Positions 1 through 9,015 of a stretch of 64,000 bases of DNA are shown here, piece by piece (position 1 is the first letter of the stretch; the number at the start of each line of letters is the position of its first letter). Under the pieces are notes generated by a model. That model was given only the letters and a program-made list of their open reading frames with translations. It was not told where the DNA came from and ran no database searches. The DNA lies in the NCBI RefSeq assembly GCF_002917095.1, contig NZ_PQGA01000004.1, forward strand, positions 1 through 64,000, read 5' to 3'. The DNA is from Paraburkholderia eburnea (GTDB lineage Bacteria > Pseudomonadota > Gammaproteobacteria > Burkholderiales > Burkholderiaceae). The position numbers were made by a program, and so were the translations under genes.

Positions 1-94
1 AGAACGAGCGGATCTCGCGTTTCGCCTGATAGCGCGAACCCGCGCCACCGTCGAAGCCGTCATAGGACGGGGCCTGCAAAAACAGCGTTTTCAT
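1..94 (-). CDS. hpnJ: Hopanoid biosynthesis radical SAM protein HpnJ (N-terminal fragment)
   Basis: Only the first 31 codons are inside the window; the gene continues past the left edge. The reverse strand reads MKTLFLQAPSYDGFDGGAGS and then RYQAKREIRSF, which I recognise as the highly conserved start of HpnJ. This is a B12-binding-type radical SAM enzyme of the hopanoid pathway, associated with conversion of ribosylhopane/bacteriohopanetetrol side chains to the cyclitol ether. The radical SAM cysteine motif would lie further left and cannot be seen. The ATG at 92-94 has no strong Shine-Dalgarno upstream. Identification rests on N-terminal similarity recalled from the family, so function is inferred. 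Confidence 0.75.
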   Translation of the reverse strand, partial: MKTLFLQAPSYDGFDGGAGSRYQAKREIRSF

Positions 95-516
95 GTCGTC
101 GATACTGCCGCGACAGTTCGCGGACTTACGCCTGGTGTGGGTTCCGGTTCGGAGCGCTGCGCGTTTTGCCGCATGCCCAATATGCAAGCTCAGGACTACA
201 GATAACTTCCAGATGCATTTCAATTTTCATGCGATTGCGTATTCAAACAGGCATTTGTGCAATCAACTGAAAGCATCGAATGGGAATGTGGGAACGACAA
301 CGGCCTCCAGCCCCTGAGCCTACCGACGCAACCCTGAAGAGAACCTTAGCTGGAGAGCCCGAATGCGCCAGGCGACCCGATAATCAGGAGAGAATCGTTA
401 CGGCGCGTTACGGCATGGCATTGACCGAGCCAGTCGGCACGCCACTATCGCTCTAGTGTCTCCGACGAATATGACAAACACAGAAGCGCAAACGGCATCA
501 TCGACGCGTGTCTGAA
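95..516. other. Intergenic region upstream of hpnJ
   Basis: About 420 bases lie between the start of hpnJ and the end of the small lipoprotein gene. It holds a slightly AT-richer stretch around 200-260 that could contain the hpnJ promoter. I see no convincing gene, RNA or repeat; the short rightward reading frame here lacks a ribosome-binding site and recognisable product. Confidence 0.4.
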
Positions 517-714
517 TTACCAGCCCGGGCCTTTGTCCTGACAGGCAAGCAGGCACCCGAGCGCCGATACCGTCCCCACGACACCGACTCCCGCACCCAA
601 GGCGATATTTTCGAGCGTCGTCGAACAGCCCTGCAGCGACATGGCGCCAGCCAATGCGAGTCCCAGCGTCAAGCGATTCAATGCACGCCGGATTGATGAA
701 TGATTTTTTGACAT
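517..714 (-). CDS. Small lipoprotein with glycine-rich hydrophobic segment
   Basis: Predicted 65-residue exported lipoprotein of unknown function. A basic N-terminus (RRALNR) is followed by a hydrophobic stretch and a lipobox-like SLQGC with the lipidated Cys at residue 30. The mature part is short and hydrophobic (ALGAGVGVVGTVSALG), with two further cysteines at 54 and 58. The ATG at 712-714 is chosen because GGGAGGTGA lies just upstream on the reverse strand; an upstream in-frame TTG would overlap that site. It stands alone between two long intergenic regions. Short envelope lipoproteins with a glycine-zipper-like body are common in Burkholderiaceae; no specific role can be assigned. Confidence 0.6.
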   Translation of the reverse strand: MSKNHSSIRRALNRLTLGLALAGAMSLQGCSTTLENIALGAGVGVVGTVSALGCLLACQDKGPGW

Positions 715-960
715 GCGCCGGTCACCTCCCAAGACCCCTTGCTGACTATCAGGTCGTGAGCATAGCGATCGGGCACCGCCGCGATTCCCGGAGTTAAGTC
801 CGGCAAATACTGATCCTTACAAGCTCTTTCACGGGGTTCGCTCGTGGCGCATTCATCGCTGTGCCGAGCCGTGTTTTCATCACCTCGTTCATCACCTTGT
901 AATACGCCAAAACCTTTCAATTAACCTACGTTTCGAAAATAGCGCGCGAGTTGGTTAGAC

Positions 961-1007
961 TGCATGTCTCGAACGCTCACGAACCTGACATGCATGCCGG
1001 GTTCGTG
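961..1007. promoter_or_regulatory. Overlapping inverted repeats upstream of the mdtA-like gene
   Basis: Two perfect 8-base dyads interlock here: TGCATGTC (961-968) with GACATGCA (987-994), and CACGAACC (978-985) with GGTTCGTG (1000-1007). They lie about 180 bases before the efflux operon start in a 475-base gene-free region. Interlocking dyads of this kind suit operators or alternative RNA hairpins. No regulator gene is adjacent, so the cognate protein is unknown. Confidence 0.4.
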
Positions 1008-1189
1008 CAGCGGCTGCACACAACAACCATGAGAATTCGTATGCGAACCGACGACAACCGGCACGGCGCCTGCGCGACCCGTCTGCCGCGCGCCCCCCAC
1101 GGCCCCAGCTTGCGCGCGAGTGCGCGTGCAGCGCAATGCGCTGGCACGACCGGCCTCGTCGGCCTTGCTGTCCAACCCGGGAGACTGGC

Positions 1190-2518
1190 ATGAGCGATAC
1201 GCCTAACCAACCGCCCACGCCATCCACGCCGCCAAAGCCGCCGGCAGTGGTCACGCCGCCCGCATCCAGCGCCCCCCCGCCGCGCAAGCGCGGGGGCCTG
1301 GGACGATGGATCCTGCTTGCGTTGATCGTGATCCTGATCGTCGTCGTGGTGGTTCACGTCCTGCATCGCAAGGCGCCCACACGCGGCGCGGCGCCGCAGG
1401 TCGTGACGGTCGCGCCGGCCACGACTGGCTCGATGCCCGTCACGCTCGATGCGCTCGGCACGGTCACGCCGATCGCCACCGTCACGGTGCTGCCGCAACT
1501 GAGCGGCTATCTCACCGAGGTCGGCTATCGCGAAGGCCAGGACGTCGTCAAAGGCCAGTTCCTCGCGCAGATCGACCCGCGCCAGTACGAGATCAGCAAG
1601 GAGCAGGCCGAGGCAGCGCTCGCCAAGGACCGCGCTTCGCTCGCCCAGGCGCGCGCCGACCTCGCACGCTATACGCAACTGAACGAGAAGAAGTCGATCG
1701 CCGAACAGACCTATAGCGACCAGCAGTTCCTTGTCGCGCAGGACGAAGCCGCCGTGAAGTCGGACCTCGCCAACATCAAGCAATTCGAACTCGACCTCAT
1801 CTACTGCCGCATCACCGCGCCTGTCTCGGGCCGCGTGGGCCTGCGTCTGGTCGATCCGGGCAATTACGTGACGGCGTCCAGCTCCACGGGCATCGCCGTC
1901 ATCACGACGATCAAGCCCACCACCGTGCAGTTCACGGTGCCGCAGAATTCGCTGTCCGACGTGCTGCAGCGCGTCAACGCCGGCGCGAAGCTGCCGATCA
2001 CCATCTTCAACAGCGAAAACACGAAGCAACTGGCGACCGGCACGCTCTACGCCATCAGCAACCAGATGGCAACGGCCACCGGCACGGTCACGCTGCGCGC
2101 AAGCGTCCCCAACGACGACGAAGCGCTGTTCCCCAACGAGTTCGTCAACGTGCGCCTGCTCGTGGACACGCTGCAGAATGCCGTGCTCGTGCCCACGCCG
2201 GCCGTGCAGTCGGGCGCACCCGGCGATTACGTGTATCTAGTGAACGCCGACAACACCGTCTCCGTCCACAAGGTCACGCTCGGCCCGAGCGACGGCCAGC
2301 ACACGGTCATCACGGCAGGGCTTCAGGCAGGCCAGCGTGTGGTGACCGACGGCCTCGACCGCCTCAACGACGGCACCAAAATCCAGCCGTCGAACGGCAA
2401 GCCCGCCGCCGCGAACGGCGCAAGCGGTGCAAGCGGCGCGCGCAACGCCTCGCACGCCCATGCGGCCTCCGCTGCTTCGGGTGCGCCCGCGGCCTCTGCG
2501 CCCGCTGCGGCCTCCTGA
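1190..2518 (+). CDS. mdtA: RND efflux periplasmic adaptor subunit, MdtA-like
   Basis: A 442-residue membrane-fusion protein that would link the inner-membrane RND pumps to the outer-membrane channel. A proline-rich cytoplasmic leader (residues 1-35) precedes one membrane anchor at about 40-57, then the barrel-sandwich/lipoyl half (LSGYLTEVGYREGQDVVKGQ), an alpha-hairpin rich in Ala/Gln and Lys, and the beta-barrel domain. The C-terminal 40 residues are a low-complexity Ala/Ser/Gly tail. ATG at 1190 follows GGGAG. The next gene starts 18 bases after the stop, and the order adaptor-RND-RND-OMF matches MdtABC plus an OprM-type channel. MdtABC pumps export amphiphiles such as bile salts and novobiocin; the substrate here is not evident. 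Confidence 0.9.
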   Translation: MSDTPNQPPTPSTPPKPPAVVTPPASSAPPPRKRGGLGRWILLALIVILIVVVVVHVLHRKAPTRGAAPQVVTVAPATTGSMPVTLDALGTVTPIATVTVLPQLSGYLTEVGYREGQDVVKGQFLAQIDPRQYEISKEQAEAALAKDRASLAQARADLARYTQLNEKKSIAEQTYSDQQFLVAQDEAAVKSDLANIKQFELDLIYCRITAPVSGRVGLRLVDPGNYVTASSSTGIAVITTIKPTTVQFTVPQNSLSDVLQRVNAGAKLPITIFNSENTKQLATGTLYAISNQMATATGTVTLRASVPNDDEALFPNEFVNVRLLVDTLQNAVLVPTPAVQSGAPGDYVYLVNADNTVSVHKVTLGPSDGQHTVITAGLQAGQRVVTDGLDRLNDGTKIQPSNGKPAAANGASGASGARNASHAHAASAASGAPAASAPAAAS

Positions 2519-2536
2519 TCCCATGCCTGAGCGTCG

Positions 2537-5500
2537 ATGAATATCTCGCGTCTTTTCATTCTGCGGCCCGTCGCGACATCGTTGCTGATGATCGCGATGG
2601 TGCTGGTCGGCCTCGTGGCCATGAAGTTCCTGCCCGTGTCGTCGCTGCCCTCCGTCGATTACCCGACGATCCAGGTGCAGACCTTCTACCCCGGCGCCAG
2701 CCCGAGCGTCATGGCGACCACCGTGACCGCGCCGCTCGAAGTGCAGCTCGGCGAGATCCCGGGTTTGCAGCAGATGGTTTCGTACAGCTCCGAGGGCGCC
2801 TCGGTCATCACGCTGCAATTCGATCTCTCGCTCAATCTGGACGTGGCGGAGCAGAACGTGCAGCAGGCCATCAACGCCGCCAACAGCTTCCTGCCGAGCG
2901 GCCTGCCCGCGCCGCCGACCTACGCCAAGGTCAATCCCGCCGACCAGCCGATCCTCACGCTCGCGGTCACGTCGAATTCGATGTCGCTCACGCAGTTGCA
3001 GGACGCGGCCAATAACCGGCTCGCCACCAAGATCTCCGAAGTGCCGGGCGTCGGTCTCGTGAGCACGGCCGGCGGCAACGTGCCGGCGGTGCGCGTGGAA
3101 GCCGATCCGCAAAAGCTGGCCGCCTACGGCCTGAATCTCGACGATCTGCGCACGCTGCTCGCCAACGTGAACGTGAGCGCGCCGAAGGGCAACTTCGACG
3201 GTCCGGAACTCGACTACACGATCAACTCCAACGACCAGATATCGGACCCCAAGGACTACGAAAATACGGTCATCGCCTATCAGAACGGCTCGCCGGTCTT
3301 CATGCGCGACGTCGCGCGCGTCGCCACGGCGGCGCAGGACGTCGAGCGCGGCGCGTGGTACAACAAGCAGCCCGCGATCGTGCTCAACGTGCAGCGCCAG
3401 CCGGGCGCGAACGTGATCGCCACGGTCAACCAGATCACGCGCGAGTTGCCTCAGCTCGAAGCCACGCTGCCCGCCGGCATGAAGGTCACGGTGGTGTCGA
3501 ACAGCGTGGGTGTGATCCAGGCCTCCGTGCACGACGCCGCGTTCGAACTCGTGCTCGCCGTCGCGCTGGTGGTGGCGGTGATCTTCGTGTTCCTGCGCAA
3601 TCTGCCCGCCACGATCATCCCGAGCATCTCCGTGCCGGTCTCGCTGATCGGCACGCTGGCCGTGATGTATGAACTGGGCTATTCGATCGACAATCTTTCG
3701 CTGATGGCGCTCATCATCGCCACGGGCTTCGTGGTGGACGACTCGATCGTGATGATCGAGAACGTCGTGCGCTATCTGGAGGAAGGCGAAAAACCCTTGC
3801 AGGCGGCACTCAAAGGCGCGGGCCAGATCGGCTTCACGATTCTCTCGTTGACGATTTCGCTGATCGCCGTGCTGATTCCGCTGCTCTTCATGGGCGGCGT
3901 GATCGGGCGTCTGTTCAGCGAATTCGCCGTCACGCTCGCGGTGACCATCGTGCTGTCCGCCGTGGTGTCGCTGACCGTCGTGCCGATGATGTGCGCGCGT
4001 ATCCTGCGTGCCCAGGCCGAGCGCCACCCGAGCCGCTTCGAGCGCATCAGCGAAGGCCTGTTCGACAAGACGCTCAATGCCTACGAACGCGGCCTGCGCT
4101 GGGTGCTCGATCATCAGGTGCTCACGCTGATCGTGTTCGTGGTGACCGTCGCGCTCACGGGCCTGCTGTATGTGGTGATTCCCAAGGGCCTGTTCCCGGT
4201 GCAGGACGTGGGCGTGATCCAGGGGATCAGCGTGGCCGACAATTCGGTGTCGTACTCGGCGATGGTGCGCCGCCAGTCGGCGCTTGCCGAGGAAATCCTC
4301 AAGGACCCCGATGTGGAGTCGCTCACCTCTTACGTGGGCATCGACGGCATCAATAACACGCTCAACAACGGCCGCTTCCTGATCAATCTGAAACCGCACG
4401 ACGACCGCTCCGAAAGCGCCGAGGAAATCGCGCGGCGCATCCAGCAGTCGGTCTCGAAGGTGGCGGGCATTCGCCTCTACCTGCAGCCCGAGCAGGATCT
4501 GACGCTCGACACCACCGTGTCGCCCAACCAGTACAACTTCGTGCTGCGCGGCCCGAATCAGGAAGCCTTCAATCAGTACGTGCCCGCGCTCATCGACAAG
4601 ATGAAGCAGATTCCGTCGATCACCGACGTCACGAGCGACCTGAACACCGACGGCCTGTCCGTCGATGTCGAAGTGAACCGCCAGCTCGCGGCGCGCTACG
4701 GCATCACGGCGGCGACCATCGACAACGCGCTCTACGACGCCTTGGGCCAGCGCATCGTCTCGACCATCTTCCAGCAGTCGGACCAGTACCGCGTGATCCT
4801 GGTCGCGAAGCCCGAGTCGCTGCCCACCGTCGATTCGATCGGCGACATCTATTTGCCGAGCCAGACGGCGAGCAGCGGCCAGGTGCCGCTCAAGGGCATC
4901 GCGACGATCCGCATCACGCGCTCGCCGTTGACGATCAGCCACCTTGCGCAATTCCCCTCGGTGACGATCTCGTTCAATCTCGCCGATGGCGCCTCGCTGT
5001 CCGCCGCCGTGCGCGACGTGCGCAAGGCCGAAGCCGCCGTCAAGCTGCCGCCGTCGATCACCTCGTCGTTCCAGGGCGCGGCACAGGCCTTCGAGGATTC
5101 GCTTTCCTCCGAGGTTTATCTGCTGCTCGCGGCGCTCGTGGCCGTCTATATCGTGCTGGGCGTGCTGTACGAAAGCTACGTGCATCCCGTGACGATTCTG
5201 TCGACGCTGCCTTCGGCGGGCATCGGCGCGCTGCTTGCGCTGATGATCGCGGGCAAGGATCTGGACGTGATCGGCATCATCGGCATCGTGCTGTTGATCG
5301 GCATCGTCAAGAAGAACGCCATCATGATGGTGGACTTCGCGCTCGAAGCCGAACGCGTGCACGGCAAGCCGCCGCGCGAGGCGATTTTCGAGGCGTCGCT
5401 GCTGCGTTTCCGCCCGATCCTGATGACGACGCTCGCGGCCATGCTCGGCGCGCTGCCAATGCTGCTCGGCAGCGGCACGGGCTCCGAGTTGCGCCGCCCG

Positions 5501-5704
5501 CTGGGTCTCGCGATCATCGGCGGCCTCACGGTTTCGCAGATGCTCACGCTCTTCACGACACCCGTGATCTATCTGTTCTTCGACCGCCTCGCGATCCGCT
5601 TTGGCCGCAAGCGCAAGCCTGAAGACGATGGCGACGCCGATACCGACGGCACGAACGGTACGGACGAACCGCCGCGCGCTCCCGCACCCGAGGGCACGCC
5701 GTGA
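2537..5704 (+). CDS. mdtB: RND multidrug efflux inner-membrane pump, MdtB-like
   Basis: A 1055-residue HAE1-family proton-driven transporter. The start MNISRLFILRPVATSLLMIA is the typical RND N-terminus with TM1. TM4 carries the proton-relay acidic pair in VVDDSIVMIENV (Asp401-Asp402), and the duplicated second half (TM7-12) contains the GIVKKNAIMMVDFALEAE motif of RND pumps. The last 35 residues are a charged Asp/Gly/Pro tail. The gene overlaps the following pump by four bases (GTGA), implying translational coupling. Co-encoded MdtB/MdtC subunits form a heterotrimer in Escherichia coli, so the same is inferred here. Confidence 0.9.
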   Translation: MNISRLFILRPVATSLLMIAMVLVGLVAMKFLPVSSLPSVDYPTIQVQTFYPGASPSVMATTVTAPLEVQLGEIPGLQQMVSYSSEGASVITLQFDLSLNLDVAEQNVQQAINAANSFLPSGLPAPPTYAKVNPADQPILTLAVTSNSMSLTQLQDAANNRLATKISEVPGVGLVSTAGGNVPAVRVEADPQKLAAYGLNLDDLRTLLANVNVSAPKGNFDGPELDYTINSNDQISDPKDYENTVIAYQNGSPVFMRDVARVATAAQDVERGAWYNKQPAIVLNVQRQPGANVIATVNQITRELPQLEATLPAGMKVTVVSNSVGVIQASVHDAAFELVLAVALVVAVIFVFLRNLPATIIPSISVPVSLIGTLAVMYELGYSIDNLSLMALIIATGFVVDDSIVMIENVVRYLEEGEKPLQAALKGAGQIGFTILSLTISLIAVLIPLLFMGGVIGRLFSEFAVTLAVTIVLSAVVSLTVVPMMCARILRAQAERHPSRFERISEGLFDKTLNAYERGLRWVLDHQVLTLIVFVVTVALTGLLYVVIPKGLFPVQDVGVIQGISVADNSVSYSAMVRRQSALAEEILKDPDVESLTSYVGIDGINNTLNNGRFLINLKPHDDRSESAEEIARRIQQSVSKVAGIRLYLQPEQDLTLDTTVSPNQYNFVLRGPNQEAFNQYVPALIDKMKQIPSITDVTSDLNTDGLSVDVEVNRQLAARYGITAATIDNALYDALGQRIVSTIFQQSDQYRVILVAKPESLPTVDSIGDIYLPSQTASSGQVPLKGIATIRITRSPLTISHLAQFPSVTISFNLADGASLSAAVRDVRKAEAAVKLPPSITSSFQGAAQAFEDSLSSEVYLLLAALVAVYIVLGVLYESYVHPVTILSTLPSAGIGALLALMIAGKDLDVIGIIGIVLLIGIVKKNAIMMVDFALEAERVHGKPPREAIFEASLLRFRPILMTTLAAMLGALPMLLGSGTGSELRRPLGLAIIGGLTVSQMLTLFTTPVIYLFFDRLAIRFGRKRKPEDDGDADTDGTNGTDEPPRAPAPEGTP

Positions 5705-8700
5705 ACCTTTCGGCGCTCTTTATCCGTCGTCCGGTCGCCACTTCGTTGCTGGCGATCGCGATCCTGCTTGCCGGTGCGCTGGCCTTCTTCCGGCTGCCGG
5801 TCGCGCCGCTGCCCAACATCGCCTATCCGGTGATCGTGGTGCAGGCCAACATGGCGGGCGCGAGTCCGGACACCATGGCCTCCACGGTGGCGGAGCCGCT
5901 GGAACGCCGTCTGGGCACCATCGCCGACGTGAGCCAGCTCACCTCGATCAACAACGTGGGTTCGTCGGTGATCGTGGTCGTGTTCGGCCTCAATCGCGAC
6001 ATCAACGGCGCCGCGCGCGACGTGGAAGCGGCGATCCAGGCCGCGCGCGCGGACCTGCCGACCACGCTGCGCAGCAACCCCACCTATCGCCAGTACAACC
6101 CCGCGAGCGCGCCGATCATGGTGCTCGCGCTCACCTCGGACACGCTCACCAAGGCGCAGCTCTACGACTCCGCCGATTCGGTGATCATGCAGCAGCTCTC
6201 GCAGGTGGATGGCGTCGGCCAGATCACGCTGGGCGGCGGCGCGTTGCCCTCGGTGCGCGTGGAACTGGAGCCGGGCAAGCTCAACAGCTATGGCATCGGC
6301 ATGGAGGACGTGCGCGCGGCCATCGGCGCGGCCAATGCCGACAGCGCCAAAGGCCACCTCGATCAGGGCGACCAGCGCTTCGTGGTGACCTCGAACGACC
6401 AGATCAGCAGCGCCGCGCCCTATCGCGACGTGGTGATCGCGTATCGGGACGGCGCGCCGGTCTTTCTGCGCGATGTGGGCACGGTGCGCGACTCCAACGA
6501 AAACATCCGCAACGCCGGTCTCTACAACGGCAAGTCGGCCGTGCTCGTGATCGTCTATCCGATGCCCGGCAGCAATGTCGTGAAGACCGTGCAGCAGATC
6601 CAGGCGCGCCTGCCCAATATCGAGGCCGCGCTACCCGCCACCATCAAGGTGCACGTCGCCGTCGATCGCTCGGAGTCGGTGCGCGCTTCGGTGGCCGACA
6701 CCGAACGCACGCTCTTCATTGCCGTGCTGCTCGTGATCGGCGTGGTGTTCGTGTTCCTGCTTTCGCCGCGCGCCACGCTGATTCCCGCCGTGGCGCTGCC
6801 GCTGTCGATCATCGGCACGTTCGGGCCGATGTATCTGCTCGGCTACAGCATCGACAATCTTTCGCTGATGGCGCTCACCATCGGCACCGGCTTCGTGGTG
6901 GACGACGCCGTGGTGGTGCTCGAAAACATCGTGCGCCATATGGAATCCGGGCTCGACCCGAAGGAAGCGGCGCTGCGCGGGTCGCGCGAAGTGGGCTTCA
7001 CGGTGCTGTCCATGAGCCTGTCGCTGATCGCCGTGTTCCTGCCGATTCTGCTGATGCCGGGCATCGTCGGCCTGCTGTTCCATGAGTTCGCGATGACGCT
7101 CTCGATCGCCATCGTGATCTCGCTGATCGTCTCGCTCACGGTCACGCCCACGATGTGCGCCTACGTGCTCAAGCGCGAACGGGAAAAGCGCGAGCCCTCG
7201 CGCGTGGCCGCGTGGATCGACGCGCAGTTCGAGCGCTTCAAGCAGTTCTATTCGCGCACGCTCGACGCCGTGCTCGATCACGCAGTACTCGTGATCGTGC
7301 TGCTGTTCGTGCTGCTGATCGGCAACGTGTTTCTCGCGCGCCTGCTGTCGGGCACGTTCTTTCCCGAGCAGGACACGGGCATTCTGATCGGCCAGATCGT
7401 CGCCGACCAGAGCATCTCCTTCACGGCGATGGAGAAGAAACTCGCGCAGTTGCAGGACATCGTGCAGAAAGATCCCGCCGTGGCGTCGGTCGCGGGCTTC
7501 ACGGGCGGGCGGGCGCTCAACACGGCGAACGTCTTCATCGAACTGAAGCCGCTCGCGCAGCGCAAGCTCTCCGCCACGGAGGTCGTGAACCGTCTGCGAC
7601 CGAAGCTCAACGCGGTTTCGGGCGCGCGTCTTTTTCTGGTGGCGCAGCAGGACCTGCAGATCGGCGGGCGGCAGTCGGCGGCCGAGTATCAGTACACGCT
7701 CACCAGCGACGACGCCGACGCGCTGTTCGAATGGACGCCCAAACTCGTCGATGCCCTGAACAAATCTCGCGGCACGATCATCGACGTCAATTCGGACCTG
7801 CAGCAGAACGGCCTGCAGGCTTATGTGACCGTGAACCGCGCGACCGCCAAGCGTTATGGCTTCGATCCGAACCAGGTCGACAGCGTGCTTTACGACGCCT
7901 TCGGCCAGCGTACGGTGTCAACCATCTACAACCCCATCAACCAGTATTTCGTGGTGATGGAAGTGGCGCCGCAATACTGGCAGCATCCGCAGTCGTTCAG
8001 CCGCATCTGGCTGAGCACGGCAGCGGGTAATGCGAGCGGTTCGGCGTCCACGCAGATGTCGGGCAGCACGGTTTCGGGCATCACCGCCTATACCGCCCAG
8101 AGCGCCACGACGACGGGCGCGAGCAGCACGAACTCGCGCAACGCGAACGCCGTGGCCAACCAGCAGAACAACTCGATCTCCAACAGCAAGGGCGGCAGTT
8201 CGAGCGGCAGCGCGGACAGTACCGCCGCCGAGACCATGGTGCCCGTCGATGCGCTGATGACGTGGTCCACCAGCCATACGGCCACCCAGGTCAATCACCA
8301 GAGCGGCCAGGTGGCGGGCACGATCTCGTTCAACCTGCCCCAGGGCGGCTCGCTTTCGGAAGCGAGCAAGATCATCGAGCAGGCGCAGCGCGACATCGGC
8401 ATGCCCGCCTCGGTCCACGGCGCCTTCGCGGGCGCGGCCCAGGCCTACGCGCAGTCGATGGGGACGGTGCCGCTGCTGATTGTCGCGGCGCTGGCCGTGG
8501 TCTACATCGTGCTGGGCGTGCTCTACGAGAACACCATCCACCCGCTGACGATTCTGTCGACGCTGCCTTCGGCGGGCATCGGCGCGATCCTGGCGATGCT
8601 GATTTTCGGCACACCGTTCTCGGTGATCGCGATGATCGGCATCATCCTGCTGATCGGTATCGTCAAGAAGAACGGCATCATGATGGTGGACGTCGCGATC

Positions 8701-9015
8701 CAGTTGCAGCGCAACGAAGGCCGCAACGCGCGCGACGCGATCCACGAGGCCGCCGTGGTACGTCTGCGCCCGATCATGATGACGACCTTCGCGGCGGTGC
8801 TGGGCGCGGTGCCGCTCGCGATCGGGATTGGCCAGGGCGCGTCGCTGCGCCAGCCGCTCGGCGTAACGGTGATGGGCGGCCTGATCCTGAGCCAGGTCTT
8901 CACGCTGTACACCACGCCCGTGATTTATCTGTTCCTCGACCGTCTGCGCGCCCGCCTCGCCCGCTGGGCCGCACGCCTGCCCTGGAACCGTCAGGCCGAT
9001 GAGAGCGCATCATGA
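5701..9015 (+). CDS. mdtC: RND multidrug efflux inner-membrane pump, MdtC-like, with Ser/Asn-rich insertion
   Basis: A 1104-residue HAE1-family transporter starting with GTG within the stop of the preceding pump gene. The proton-relay pair is present in TM4 (VVDDAVVVLENI, Asp401-Asp402), and GIVKKNGIMMVDVAIQ marks the second half. It is about 80 residues longer than the usual MdtC because a low-complexity Ser/Thr/Gly/Asn tract (about residues 772-845, bases 8014-8235) interrupts the second periplasmic docking subdomain. The tract has no hydrophobic character. The gene overlaps the outer-membrane channel gene by four bases (ATGA). It probably forms a mixed trimer with the MdtB-like subunit. 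Confidence 0.9.
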   Translation: MNLSALFIRRPVATSLLAIAILLAGALAFFRLPVAPLPNIAYPVIVVQANMAGASPDTMASTVAEPLERRLGTIADVSQLTSINNVGSSVIVVVFGLNRDINGAARDVEAAIQAARADLPTTLRSNPTYRQYNPASAPIMVLALTSDTLTKAQLYDSADSVIMQQLSQVDGVGQITLGGGALPSVRVELEPGKLNSYGIGMEDVRAAIGAANADSAKGHLDQGDQRFVVTSNDQISSAAPYRDVVIAYRDGAPVFLRDVGTVRDSNENIRNAGLYNGKSAVLVIVYPMPGSNVVKTVQQIQARLPNIEAALPATIKVHVAVDRSESVRASVADTERTLFIAVLLVIGVVFVFLLSPRATLIPAVALPLSIIGTFGPMYLLGYSIDNLSLMALTIGTGFVVDDAVVVLENIVRHMESGLDPKEAALRGSREVGFTVLSMSLSLIAVFLPILLMPGIVGLLFHEFAMTLSIAIVISLIVSLTVTPTMCAYVLKREREKREPSRVAAWIDAQFERFKQFYSRTLDAVLDHAVLVIVLLFVLLIGNVFLARLLSGTFFPEQDTGILIGQIVADQSISFTAMEKKLAQLQDIVQKDPAVASVAGFTGGRALNTANVFIELKPLAQRKLSATEVVNRLRPKLNAVSGARLFLVAQQDLQIGGRQSAAEYQYTLTSDDADALFEWTPKLVDALNKSRGTIIDVNSDLQQNGLQAYVTVNRATAKRYGFDPNQVDSVLYDAFGQRTVSTIYNPINQYFVVMEVAPQYWQHPQSFSRIWLSTAAGNASGSASTQMSGSTVSGITAYTAQSATTTGASSTNSRNANAVANQQNNSISNSKGGSSSGSADSTAAETMVPVDALMTWSTSHTATQVNHQSGQVAGTISFNLPQGGSLSEASKIIEQAQRDIGMPASVHGAFAGAAQAYAQSMGTVPLLIVAALAVVYIVLGVLYENTIHPLTILSTLPSAGIGAILAMLIFGTPFSVIAMIGIILLIGIVKKNGIMMVDVAIQLQRNEGRNARDAIHEAAVVRLRPIMMTTFAAVLGAVPLAIGIGQGASLRQPLGVTVMGGLILSQVFTLYTTPVIYLFLDRLRARLARWAARLPWNRQADESAS

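Noticed and set aside
93..317. 74-codon rightward frame near the left edge
   Set aside because: No ribosome-binding site or recognisable protein, and it overlaps the start of hpnJ on the other strand.
977..2029. Leftward 350-codon frame opposite the adaptor gene
   Set aside because: Same antisense composition effect; the forward frame has clear membrane-fusion features.
2237..5362. A very long leftward reading frame (about 1041 codons) opposite the MdtB-like gene
   Set aside because: It is an antisense shadow of high-G+C coding DNA: rich in Arg, His, Asp, no domains, and the forward strand is an unmistakable RND pump.
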